Source of the DNA: Actinomycetes bacterium
GTDB lineage: Bacteria; Actinomycetota; Actinomycetes; Actinomycetales; Cellulomonadaceae
Direction of reading: 5' to 3'
DNA length: 28,102 nt
Assembly (NCBI GenBank): GCA_023401045.1
Contig: JAEXEM010000188.1
Location: 1-28,102 of the forward strand
The notes under the pieces were generated by a model that was not told where the DNA came from, ran no database searches, and worked only from the letters and a program-made list of their open reading frames with translations. This document shows, one piece after another, positions 8,536 through 15,794 of the stretch. The translations under genes and the position numbers were made by a program. Each line of letters begins with the position of its first letter. The stretch's first letter is position 1.

Positions 8536-9493
8536 CGCACCCCTCACGACCACCGGCACCGCACCCCGCCCCGGTCAGGAGCACGTCGCCCGCCCCGCGC
8601 CCGCGGAGCTCGGTGCCGTCGACGCCGTCCGCACGACGAGCGCGCCCGTCGGCTTCTGGCGCGAGGCGTGGCGCGGGATGCGTCGCAGGCCCCTGTTCTG
8701 GGTGGCCGCGGTCCTCATCGTCACGGTCCTGCTCGTGGCGGCGTTCCCCGGCCTCTTCACGTCGCTCGACCCGCGCACCTGCGCCCTGGCGGACGCCCTC
8801 GACCCGCCCCGGGCCGGGCACCCCTTCGGCTTCGACCGGCAGGGGTGCGACATCTACTCCCGCACCGTCCACGGCGCGCGGGCGTCGGTGACGGTCGGGG
8901 TGCTGACGACGCTGCTCGTCGTGCTCGTCGGGACCACGGCCGGGGCGCTCGCCGGGTACCTCGGCGGGTGGGCCGACACGGTGCTCGCGCGGGCGACGGA
9001 CATCTTCTTCGCGATCCCGCTCGTGCTCGCCGCGATCGTCATCATGAGCCTGTCGTCCCGGCGCACGGCGCTCACGGTGGCCCTCGTGCTCGCGTCGTTC
9101 GGGTGGCCGCCGATCGCCCGCATCGCCCGCGGCACGGTGATGTCCGTCAAGCACGACGAGTTCGTCACGGCCGCACGCTCGCTCGGGATGAGCCGGCCGG
9201 GCATCCTCCTGCGGCACGTGCTGCCGAACTCCGCGGCGCCGATCATCGTCTACGCGACCGTCGCCCTCGGGACGTTCATCGTCGCGGAGGCGACGCTCAG
9301 CTTCCTCGGCATCGGGCTGCCGCCGTCGGTCGTCTCCTGGGGCGGGGACGTCTCGCAGGGCCAGAGGGCCATCCGCACCAACCCGGAGATCCTCTTCTAC
9401 CCGGCCGGGGCGCTGGCGCTCACGGTCCTCGGCTTCATCATGATGGGCGACGTCGTGCGCGACGCCCTCGACCCGAAGGCGCGCAGACGATGA
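8528..9493 (+). CDS. ABC importer permease, DppC/OppC type
   Basis: A 321-aa permease that pairs with the DppB-like protein. A ~50-residue cytoplasmic tail rich in Pro/Ala and ending in WREAWRGMRRRPLFW precedes the first membrane helix. HPFGFDRQGCDIYSRTVHGARASV is the conserved DppC block. The EAA loop is DEFVTAARSLGMSRPGILLRHVLPNSAAP at about residues 210-240. LSFLGIGLPP and the C-terminal DALDPKARRR are also standard. It overlaps the upstream permease by 8 bp and the ATPase by 4 bp (ATGA), which indicates coupled translation. Confidence 0.95.
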   Translation: MPDAPLTTTGTAPRPGQEHVARPAPAELGAVDAVRTTSAPVGFWREAWRGMRRRPLFWVAAVLIVTVLLVAAFPGLFTSLDPRTCALADALDPPRAGHPFGFDRQGCDIYSRTVHGARASVTVGVLTTLLVVLVGTTAGALAGYLGGWADTVLARATDIFFAIPLVLAAIVIMSLSSRRTALTVALVLASFGWPPIARIARGTVMSVKHDEFVTAARSLGMSRPGILLRHVLPNSAAPIIVYATVALGTFIVAEATLSFLGIGLPPSVVSWGGDVSQGQRAIRTNPEILFYPAGALALTVLGFIMMGDVVRDALDPKARRR

Positions 9494-11205
9494 CGACCCC
9501 GACGCCCCGTGCCCCGCTCGACCCGGACGCCCCGCTCCTCGAGATCCGGGGCCTCGAGGTGACGTTCTCGACCGCGAACGGGCCGGTGCACGCGGTGCGC
9601 GGGGCCGACCTCACCGTGTACCCGGGGCAGTCGGTCGCGATCGTCGGCGAGTCCGGATCGGGCAAGTCGACGACGGCGCACGCGATCATCGACCTCCTGC
9701 CCGGCACCGGCCGGGTGACCGGCGGGAGCATCCGCTTCGCGGGGCGGGAGGTCGTCGGCCTCGGGCGGCGGCAGGTCGAGGCGCTGCGCGGCGACCAGAT
9801 CGGGCTCGTCCCGCAGGACCCGATGTCGAACCTCAACCCCGTGTGGAAGATCGGCTCGCAGGTCGACGAGGCGCTGCGGGCCAACGGGTTCCGCGGCTCG
9901 CGCGCCGAGCGCCGGGCCCGCGTCCACGAGCTGCTCGCCGAGGCGGGCCTGCCGGACGCCGCCGAGCGGGCGGGCCTCTACCCGCACGAGTTCTCCGGCG
10001 GCATGCGCCAGCGCGCGCTCATCGCCATCGGGCTCGCGTCCCGTCCGCGTCTGCTCATCGCCGACGAGCCGACGTCCGCCCTGGACGTGACGGTGCAGCG
10101 CCAGATCCTCGACCACCTCGACGACCTCACCGCGGACCTCGGCACCGCGGTCCTCTTCATCACCCACGACCTCGGGCTGGCCGCCGAGCGCGCCGAGCAC
10201 CTCGTCGTCATGTACCGCGGCGAGGTCGTCGAGTCGGGGCCGGCGCGCGCGATCCTCGCCGACCCGCGGCACCCGTACACCCGCCGGCTGGTGGCATCGG
10301 CGCCGTCGCTGTCGTCGCGCCGCATCCAGGTCGCGCACGAGCGCGGCGACGAGCCCACCGAGGACCTGCTCGCGCAGCACGCCGACGAGCCCCAGCCGCG
10401 CCGGGACGAGGTCGTCGTCGCCTCTCACCTCACGAAGGTGTTCCGCACGCGCGGGCGGGGCGTGCGTGCGACCGGGTTCACCGCGGTCGACGACGTGAGC
10501 TTCTCGGTCGCCCGGGGCCGCACGCTGGCGCTGGTCGGCGAGTCCGGGTCCGGCAAGTCGACGGCCGCGAACATGGTGCTCGGCCTGCTCGAGCCGACCT
10601 CCGGGACCGTGCTGTTCGACGGGCAGGACATCGGCGCGCTGCGCGGAAGGCAGCAGCTCGCGTTCCGCCGCCGCATCCAGCCGGTGTTCCAGAACCCGTA
10701 CGGCTCCCTCGACCCGCAGTACTCGGTGTACCGCTCGCTCGAGGAGCCGCTGCGGCTGCACCGCGTCGGGGACCGGCCCGCGCGCGAGGCCCGCGTCCGC
10801 GAGCTCCTCGACATGGTGGCCCTGCCGCAGGACGTCATGCGCCGCTTCCCCGCCGAGCTGTCCGGTGGCCAGCGCCAGCGTGTCGCCGTCGCCCGCGCGC
10901 TCGCCCTCGAGCCCGAGGTCGTCGTCCTCGACGAGGCCGTCTCCGCGCTCGACGTGCTCGTCCAGGCCCAGATCCTCGAGCTGCTCGCCGGGCTGCAGCG
11001 CGAGCTCGGGCTCGCGTACCTCTTCATCACCCACGACCTGGCCGTCGTCCGTCAGATCGCCGACTCCGTCGTCGTCATGCGCGCCGGGAAGGTCGTCGAG
11101 CACGCGTCGACGGACGACGTGTTCGACTCGCCCCAGGAGCAGTACACGCGGGACCTGCTCGCGGCGATCCCGGGGGCGGGACTGGTGCTGCCGGCGGGGA
11201 TCTGA
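9490..11205 (+). CDS. Fused double ABC ATPase (DppD-DppF type)
   Basis: 571 aa carrying two complete nucleotide-binding domains that energise the peptide-type importer from the cytoplasm. Domain 1: Walker A GESGSGKST at residues 53-61, Q-loop VPQDP, signature FSGGMRQR, Walker B LLIADEPTSALD, switch His in FITHDL. Domain 2: Walker A GESGSGKST at 350-358, Q-loop VFQNPYGSLDP, signature LSGGQRQR, Walker B VVVLDEAVSALD, switch FITHDL. Each half has the oligopeptide-type C-terminal extension (HPYTRRLVAS; QEQYTRDLLAAIP). The ATG overlaps the permease stop by 4 bp. This is the DppD-DppF fusion common in actinobacteria, not an assembly artefact. It ends the operon and faces a convergent gene 16 bp away. 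Confidence 0.95.
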   Translation: MTTPTPRAPLDPDAPLLEIRGLEVTFSTANGPVHAVRGADLTVYPGQSVAIVGESGSGKSTTAHAIIDLLPGTGRVTGGSIRFAGREVVGLGRRQVEALRGDQIGLVPQDPMSNLNPVWKIGSQVDEALRANGFRGSRAERRARVHELLAEAGLPDAAERAGLYPHEFSGGMRQRALIAIGLASRPRLLIADEPTSALDVTVQRQILDHLDDLTADLGTAVLFITHDLGLAAERAEHLVVMYRGEVVESGPARAILADPRHPYTRRLVASAPSLSSRRIQVAHERGDEPTEDLLAQHADEPQPRRDEVVVASHLTKVFRTRGRGVRATGFTAVDDVSFSVARGRTLALVGESGSGKSTAANMVLGLLEPTSGTVLFDGQDIGALRGRQQLAFRRRIQPVFQNPYGSLDPQYSVYRSLEEPLRLHRVGDRPAREARVRELLDMVALPQDVMRRFPAELSGGQRQRVAVARALALEPEVVVLDEAVSALDVLVQAQILELLAGLQRELGLAYLFITHDLAVVRQIADSVVVMRAGKVVEHASTDDVFDSPQEQYTRDLLAAIPGAGLVLPAGI

Positions 11206-11220
11206 GGCGCCGGCGGTCGG

Positions 11221-11730
11221 CTACGCCCGGCTCTCGAGCGCACGGCGGAGCATCGCGTCCATCAGGTCCTGCGCCCGGAAGAACCCGACGGACACGAGGA
11301 ACCTCCCGGGGCGGGCCTCCTCGTGCCAGACACCGCCCGCACCGACGAGCAGCACCTCCACCGGTGCGACGAGCCGGTGGTCGACCAGCCACGTCGAGAT
11401 CCATCTGCCGTCGTACGGCGGCTCGGACGAGACGTGCTCGTCCTCCCACCGGCGGGCGTCCTCGTCGACGGCGTCGGCGAGCTCGGCCAGCCGCGCGTCG
11501 CCCGGCACCGCCCAGGACGACGGGTGCCGGTCCAGCAGTGCCGCCCACCACCGGTCCCACGCGTCCTCGGGCACGTCGTCGACCGGGTGAACCGTGACCG
11601 GTGGGTGCAGCGCGGGGATCGACAGCGCCGAGCGCAGAGCGAACCGGTCCCGGACGAACAGGGCTCGGGTGAGCTCCGCGCCGCTCGCGATGCCGACCCC
11701 CGCGGCGACGCCGGTGCTCTCGTCCCACAT
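11221..11730 (-). CDS. Hypothetical protein, 169 aa
   Basis: I do not recognise the family. It is soluble, with no signal peptide or membrane helix. It is rich in Trp and acidic residues in the middle (EDAWDRWWAALLDRHPSSWA; DEDARRWEDEHV) and ends with GRFLVSVGFFRAQDLMDAMLR. The ATG at 11730 is strongly supported by GAGGAGGGAG about 7 bases upstream. The longer open frame upstream translates the 7-bp tandem repeat as repeated GVWRLAS and should not be counted. It is convergent with the ABC operon and divergent from a membrane protein gene. Coding bias is normal for the window. Confidence 0.7.
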   Translation of the reverse strand: MWDESTGVAAGVGIASGAELTRALFVRDRFALRSALSIPALHPPVTVHPVDDVPEDAWDRWWAALLDRHPSSWAVPGDARLAELADAVDEDARRWEDEHVSSEPPYDGRWISTWLVDHRLVAPVEVLLVGAGGVWHEEARPGRFLVSVGFFRAQDLMDAMLRRALESRA

Positions 11731-11796
11731 CGACGGCTCCCTCCTCACGGACATCGGTGCCGAGGTGCCGACCGGGCGCTCGCGCCGGGCGCGGGG

Positions 11797-11836
11797 CGCC
11801 AGACGCCAGACGCCAGACGCCAGACGCCAGACGCCA
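11797..11836. repeat. 7-bp tandem repeat (CGCCAGA)x5.7
   Basis: Five perfect head-to-tail copies of CGCCAGA (11797-11831) plus the first five bases of a sixth. It lies about 66 bp upstream of the start of the minus-strand hypothetical gene and about 100 bp upstream of the divergent membrane protein gene, that is, in a likely promoter region. Heptamer arrays are prone to slippage, so copy number may vary between strains. Confidence 0.9.
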
Positions 11837-11938
11837 CCCTCGACCCGCCCGCCCGCGAGCGCAAGGTCCACGAGCCGCTCGTGAATCACCCGTCACCGCC
11901 CCTGGTGCCCCCGAGCCGCACTGCGGTTGACTCCTCGT

Positions 11939-12505
11939 ATGTCCCGGTTCGTCCTGCGAGCGGTCGCCTCCGTGCTGCTGCTCGCGTCCGCCGGGACGTT
12001 CGTGGCCGCGTCGGCCCAGCGCTGGTGGCCCGCCTGCCGGCGCGGGGCGTTCGACTCCGAAGCGTGCCTCCGGCTCCAGGTCGCGGTCGTCGCTTCCGGG
12101 TCGATCGCCGTCCTGGGCGTGCACGCGTGGACCTCCGGGACCACCGGACAGGTCGCTCCTGTCACCGTCGACCCGCTCGCGTGGGGCGTGTGGGGGCTCG
12201 CGCTCCCGCCACTCCTGGTCGTGTGGGCGTGGTGGCAGCGCGGTGGGTGGGCGGCCGCCATGGCCGCGGCCCTCGTCGCCTCGACCCCGGTGCCGGCCTA
12301 CCTCCTCGGGATGTTTGCCCTCGGCTACACCTCTCACGACACCACACCGTGGTCCGACGCCGTCGTCGCGGTCCCGCTGGCCGCGGCGGCAGTGCTGCTG
12401 TGGAAGGTCGAGCCGCGCGCGGTGGTCCGGCGTGCACGGCTGCCGGTCCCCGCCCTCGGCCTTCTGACGCAACTGCCGGTGCGAGCCCAGCACGCGCACG
12501 ACTGA
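11939..12505 (+). CDS. Hypothetical membrane protein, 188 aa
   Basis: No family recognised. The N-terminus (SRFVLRAVASVLLLASAGTF) is a hydrophobic helix behind Arg residues, either a signal anchor or a first membrane segment. Further hydrophobic stretches occur around LQVAVVASGSIAVLGVHAW, WGVWGLALPPLLVVWAWW, AAAMAAALVASTPVPAYLLG and AVVAVPLAAAAVLLW, suggesting five helices with a short C-terminal tail. Two Cys (PACRRGAFDSEACL) lie in the first predicted outside loop and could pair. The ATG at 11939 has a weak ribosome site; a TTG four codons upstream is possible. Confidence 0.65.
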   Translation: MSRFVLRAVASVLLLASAGTFVAASAQRWWPACRRGAFDSEACLRLQVAVVASGSIAVLGVHAWTSGTTGQVAPVTVDPLAWGVWGLALPPLLVVWAWWQRGGWAAAMAAALVASTPVPAYLLGMFALGYTSHDTTPWSDAVVAVPLAAAAVLLWKVEPRAVVRRARLPVPALGLLTQLPVRAQHAHD

Positions 12506-12529
12506 CCCCGTCGACGTCGGGAGGTCCGA

Positions 12530-12895
12530 GTGACAGAGGTCCGCGAGCTCCTCGACGCGAACCTGCATCGCGTCTTCGGCAACCGGGACGCCGTCGCGCG
12601 CCGTCGCGTCATCGACGAGACCTACACCGAGGACGTGACGTTCACGGACCCGGAGGGCACCGTGACCGGCCGTGACGCGCTCGACGAACGTGCGAGCGCT
12701 CTGCTGGCGGGGGTGCCGGAGAGCTTCGACTTCGTCGAGGACGGGCCGCTGTACGTCGGCGCCGACAACGGCGCCCTGGCCTGGGCGTTCGGCCCGCGCG
12801 GGTCGCCCGTCGCACGAGGGATCGACGTCATCACCGTCCGGGACGGACGGATCAGCGAGCTGCGCACGATGCTGTCGCGGGACACCCTGCCCTGA
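12530..12895 (+). CDS. SnoaL/NTF2-like protein
   Basis: 121 aa with the size and layout of an NTF2-like cone: helical N-terminus (VRELLDANLHRVFGNRDAVARR), then DETYTEDVTFTDPEGTVTGRDAL, then strands (SFDFVEDGPLYVGADNGALAWAFG) and an end IDVITVRDGRISELRTML. SnoaL-like proteins are small cytosolic enzymes or binding proteins acting on hydrophobic substrates, and the specific role here is unknown. GTG start with GGGAGG about 6 bases upstream. It lies 24 bp after the membrane protein gene and 100 bp before the OsmC-like gene, so a loose operon is possible. Confidence 0.85.
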   Translation: MTEVRELLDANLHRVFGNRDAVARRRVIDETYTEDVTFTDPEGTVTGRDALDERASALLAGVPESFDFVEDGPLYVGADNGALAWAFGPRGSPVARGIDVITVRDGRISELRTMLSRDTLP

Positions 12896-12995
12896 CCGCC
12901 GCCCGCACCCGGTGGGAGCGGCGGGTCGACGTGTCACGACCCGGGCACGACACTCGACCGACCGAACCTGTCCACGACGCTGGAGGGCGGACGAC

Positions 12996-13424
12996 GTGGA
13001 GTACACGGCCTCGATGAGGAGCACCGCCGGCAACCAGGAGGTCACGGTCTCGGCCGGTGGGCAGGGACGGACGCTCGAGGTCCCACCGCGCACGGGTGCC
13101 CCGGGATCGGCCGTCAGCGGCGGTGAGCTGCTCTTCCTCGCCCTCGCGACGTGCGCGACCAACGACGTCTACCGGGAGGCCGCCGCCCGGTCCGTGCCGA
13201 TCGACGCGGTCGGCGTCGAGGTGACGGGCTGGTTCGACGCACCCGGCGCGCACGCGCGTGACGTGTCGTACCGCGTGAGCGTCGTCTCGCCGGCTCCGGA
13301 GGAGCAGGTACGCGAGCTCGTCGCCCACGTCGACGCGATCGCCGAGGTGCACGGCAGCCTGCGTTCCGGCACGGCGGTGCGCCTCGCCGAGGTCCGGGTC
13401 AGCAGGCCGCCGGACCCTTCGTGA
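12996..13424 (+). CDS. OsmC-like family protein
   Basis: A 142-aa OsmC/Ohr-fold protein. These are cytosolic dimers, many of which reduce organic hydroperoxides. The family shows in SGGELLFLALATCATNDVYREAAARSVPIDAVGVEVTGWFD and in VSYRVSVVSPAPEEQVRELV. The usual peroxidatic Cys corresponds to Cys53 in ALATC. The second conserved Cys, normally in a CP motif near the C-terminus, is absent (HGSLRSGTAVRLAEV). It may therefore be an OsmC-like paralogue without classical Ohr chemistry. GTG start with TGGAGGG 8 bases upstream. Confidence 0.85.
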   Translation: MEYTASMRSTAGNQEVTVSAGGQGRTLEVPPRTGAPGSAVSGGELLFLALATCATNDVYREAAARSVPIDAVGVEVTGWFDAPGAHARDVSYRVSVVSPAPEEQVRELVAHVDAIAEVHGSLRSGTAVRLAEVRVSRPPDPS

Positions 13425-13462
13425 CGCACGGGCTCGCCGGTCGCAGGTCCACGACTCGTACC

Positions 13463-13852
13463 TCAGGCGGTGGGCTGCGTGAAGCGCACCAGCTCGTCCT
13501 GCAGGCGACGAGCCATGTCCGCCAGGCCCTGCCCGGCGGCGACCGAGATCGCGTCCGCCTCCGCGCTCACCGTCGAGATGACGTCCTCGATGCGGACCAT
13601 CGCCGCCACCGCGTCCGTCGCCGCCACCTGCGCGCCGGCCACGTGCGTGGTGATGTCGTCCGAGGATGCCGACACCTCGTCCGCGAGGTTCTTCACCTCG
13701 CCGGCGACCACCGCGAACCCTCGCCCGACCTCACCGGCGCAGGCCGCCTCGATCGTCGCGTTGAGCGCCAGGAGACGTGTGCGCGAAGCGACGTGGCGGA
13801 TGAGCGTGGCGGCGGTGCCGATCGTCTGCGACGCGCTCTCCAGCTCGTGCAT
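13463..13852 (-). CDS. Short chemoreceptor signalling-domain protein (probably frameshifted at its 5' end)
   Basis: 129 aa from the ATG at 13852. The hairpin tip of a methyl-accepting chemotaxis signalling domain is clear: [34 protein letters not shown]. The consensus Arg after IEAA is replaced by Cys. There is no sensor or membrane segment. Family-like sequence ([20 protein letters not shown]) continues upstream of this ATG, which also lacks a good ribosome site. A GTG at 13970 overlaps the stop of the PAS gene (GTGA) with GGGAAGG before it, but lies one base out of frame. An extra base near 13880-13895 would join them into a 168-aa coupled product. It probably transmits the PAS signal to CheA/CheW elsewhere. 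Confidence 0.7.
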   Translation of the reverse strand: MHELESASQTIGTAATLIRHVASRTRLLALNATIEAACAGEVGRGFAVVAGEVKNLADEVSASSDDITTHVAGAQVAATDAVAAMVRIEDVISTVSAEADAISVAAGQGLADMARRLQDELVRFTQPTA

Positions 13853-13966
13853 CGTCGCGCGCGCCCTGCTGACCTCCGCCGCGCCGAGGCGTGACCTGCT
13901 GGGACGCGTCGTCGTGCGACACCTCCGGGTCGCGCCGGACCTGACGGCTGCGGGTGGACCAGGACG

Positions 13967-14518
13967 TCACGCGACGGCCTTCCCGGAGGTGCTGATGATG
14001 TCCCAGATGAACTGGTCGTACGTCGTACCCAGCGCTGCGAGGTGCTCGTCGAGGACCGCACGGGACGCCTCGGCGGCCGCCCGACTGCCGGGCGCGCCAC
14101 GCTCGGCGGCGCACATCTGCTCGTACAGGGCTCCCACACGCTCGACCGCGCCCAGGTCGGGTGCGCGTCGGTTGGAGTGGTAGCCGACGATCGCGCCGGC
14201 CGCGTCCCGTGAGGGCGTGACATGCGCCAGGACCCAGTACGACGCGCCGTCGGCCGCGAGGTTGTTCACGTACGCGAAGACCTCGTCGCCGGCGCGGATC
14301 GTCTCCCACAGCAGGTGGAACAGACCGCGCGGTGTGTCCGGGTGACGGATGATGCTGTGCGGTCGGCCGACGACGTCCTGCTCGCGGTACGCCGACACCC
14401 GCAGGAACGTGTCGTTCGCGTACGTGATGCGACCTTGCAGGTCGGTCTTGGAGACGATGAGCTCGTCCGGGCTGAAGGTGCGCACCTCACCGGTCGGGCG
14501 CGGTGGCTTCGTCGACAC
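13967..14518 (-). CDS. Aer-like PAS domain sensor protein
   Basis: 183 aa. A PAS domain occupies about residues 15-120: SKTDLQGRITYANDTFLRVS, VVGRPHSIIRHPDTPRGLFHLLWETI, EVFAYVNNLAADGASYWVLAHVTP and IVGYHSNRRAP. This is the Aer subtype, which binds FAD in known members and senses redox or energy state for aerotaxis. A helical tail follows, with no membrane segment, so the protein is probably cytosolic. GTG start with GAGGAG about 9 bases upstream. The stop overlaps a GTG of the next gene, a chemoreceptor signalling domain; together they look like a split PAS-chemoreceptor. FAD binding is inferred from family only. Confidence 0.88.
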   Translation of the reverse strand: MSTKPPRPTGEVRTFSPDELIVSKTDLQGRITYANDTFLRVSAYREQDVVGRPHSIIRHPDTPRGLFHLLWETIRAGDEVFAYVNNLAADGASYWVLAHVTPSRDAAGAIVGYHSNRRAPDLGAVERVGALYEQMCAAERGAPGSRAAAEASRAVLDEHLAALGTTYDQFIWDIISTSGKAVA

Positions 14519-14650
14519 TGCTCGCGCTCCTCTGCGTCGTGCGTGGCCCTGTCATGGGACGATCGGACACGGCCTCACGCGCATGAGGGACGGCGGGACT
14601 CTGGTCTCCGAAGGCGTGCTGGCCGCGACGTCGGCGCCCGTCCGAGGCAG

Positions 14651-14714
14651 TCGCCCACCGGGTCTCCGGACCTCAGACCCCGTCGCCCAACGGGTCCCCG
14701 GACCTCAGACCTCG
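14651..14714. repeat. 32-bp tandem duplication at the epimerase 3' end
   Basis: Two adjacent 32-bp copies, 14651-14682 and 14683-14714, differ at three positions. The second copy covers the stop codon of the epimerase gene (14705-14707) and the first lies just after it. Each unit contains a short inverted repeat around CCGGACC, so the array may also act as a weak terminator. Confidence 0.85.
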
Positions 14715-15562
14715 TCGCGCCACGTGTGCTGCGGGTCGTACCCCAGCAGCCGACGTGCCTTGTCGATGGACAGGAGCGTCTCGTTGCCCTCGATGGGGCG
14801 GGTCACGGGGACGTCCGGGAAGTACTCGGCGACGAGCTCCGCCGACGGGCGGTCGAGCACCGTGTCGGGCGAGGCGATGACGAACGCCTCGAACCCGCGC
14901 AGGTCGCTCTCGAGCGCGAGCCGGACCGCGAGGGCCCCGTCGCGGGCGTCGATGTAGCCCCAGAGGTTCCACATCCGGCTGCGCGGGTCGGCCGCGAAGC
15001 CCGGGAACGCGGCGTAGTCGCCGACCTCCATGACGTTGGAGAACCGCAGGCCGATGAGCTTGAGCTCCGGGTCCCAGCGTGTGAAGTGCCGGGCCATCTC
15101 CTCCTCGACGGCCTTGCCGAGGGAGTACGTGCTCTCCGGGCGGACGGCGTACTCCTCGTCGACCGGGACGTACGGCGGGGGTGTCTCGAACGGCAGCCCG
15201 AGGACCGTCTCGCTGGACGCCCACACGACGTTCCTGATGCCGGCGCGGCGTGCCGCGCTGAACACGTGGTGGGTGGCGACGACGTTGTTGGCGAACGTCG
15301 CACCGCTCGGGTACAGGCCCGGCGCGGGGACGGCCGCGAGGTGGACCACCGCGTCGACACCGTCGTACCGGTCGTCGATGCCCGTGAGCGCCTCGGTCAC
15401 CTGGCCCAGGTCGGTGAGGTCGACCCGCGTGAAGAGGGCCTTCTGACCCGCCGGCGGGGGCGCGGTGTCGACGTTGACGACGTCGTACCCGTGCGCCGCG
15501 AGGTCCTCGACGACCGCACGACCGAGCTTGCCGCTCCCGCCGGTGACGACGACGCGGGTCAC
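14705..15562 (-). CDS. NAD-dependent epimerase/dehydratase family protein (extended SDR)
   Basis: A 285-aa extended SDR. The Rossmann motif opens the protein (VTRVVVTGGSGKLGRAVVED). The acidic residue that binds the NAD ribose is in VVNVDTAPPP. HLAAVPAPG and ASSETVLG carry the central strands and catalytic Ser, and STYSLGKAVEE holds the YxxxK pair. C-terminal substrate segments include LRFSNVME and LLSIDKARRLLGYDP. It resembles sugar epimerases and uronate dehydrogenase-like enzymes; the substrate is not assignable. The GTG at 15562 has no convincing Shine-Dalgarno but overlaps the stop of a 34-codon ORF (GTGA), suggesting coupled translation. Its 3' end lies in a 32-bp tandem duplication. 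Confidence 0.9.
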   Translation of the reverse strand: MTRVVVTGGSGKLGRAVVEDLAAHGYDVVNVDTAPPPAGQKALFTRVDLTDLGQVTEALTGIDDRYDGVDAVVHLAAVPAPGLYPSGATFANNVVATHHVFSAARRAGIRNVVWASSETVLGLPFETPPPYVPVDEEYAVRPESTYSLGKAVEEEMARHFTRWDPELKLIGLRFSNVMEVGDYAAFPGFAADPRSRMWNLWGYIDARDGALAVRLALESDLRGFEAFVIASPDTVLDRPSAELVAEYFPDVPVTRPIEGNETLLSIDKARRLLGYDPQHTWRDEV

Positions 15563-15663
15563 GCGTCGAGCCCGATGAACGACCGCCGCAGCGGCGCCTG
15601 GAGGGCCGGCGAGAAGGCACCCGGCCACCGTGGCGTGCGGGGTGCGTGGAGAGGCAGGTTCAT
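15559..15663 (-). CDS. Possible 34-aa coupled leader ORF
   Basis: An ATG-started ORF of 34 codons (MNLPLHAPRTPRWPGAF..., ending RRSFIGLDA). Its TGA overlaps the GTG of the epimerase gene, which otherwise lacks a ribosome binding site. It could be a translational leader or the remnant of a longer upstream gene. A GAGG sits about 17 bases before its ATG, which is far. No family recognised. Short overlapping ORFs arise by chance at this GC content, so confidence is low. Confidence 0.3.
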   Translation of the reverse strand: MNLPLHAPRTPRWPGAFSPALQAPLRRSFIGLDA

Positions 15664-15738
15664 GCCGACATCACATCAGATCCTCGGGAACGTGGATCTC
15701 GGCGGTCCGGCGAGTGACGCACGGCTTCCCGCCGTCCT

Positions 15739-15774
15739 GACGAACGGCGCACCCGGAAGGGTGCGCCGTTCGTC
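15739..15774 (-). terminator. Strong hairpin terminator after the large membrane protein gene
   Basis: A perfect 16-bp stem with a GGAA loop: arms 15739-15754 (GACGAACGGCGCACCC) and 15759-15774. It starts 20 bp downstream of the minus-strand stop at 15795. There is no T tract, as expected for actinobacterial terminators. It is the longest uninterrupted short-loop hairpin I noticed in the window. Confidence 0.75.
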
Positions 15775-15794
15775 GACACAGGAGCCGCCCTGCC

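Noticed and set aside
5860..8559. An 899-codon minus-strand open frame opposite the ABC importer genes
   Set aside because: It is the antisense shadow of two well-supported genes; its translation is the Asp/Arg/Val/Glu-rich sequence that high-GC coding strands give in reverse.
9490..11205. Double ATPase as a possible assembly fusion
   Set aside because: Both halves are complete with all motifs and a normal linker; DppD-DppF fusions are a standard actinobacterial arrangement.
11731..11889. N-terminal extension of the 11221-11730 gene through the 7-bp repeat
   Set aside because: The ATG at 11730 has a strong ribosome binding site; the extension only translates the tandem repeat and spacer.
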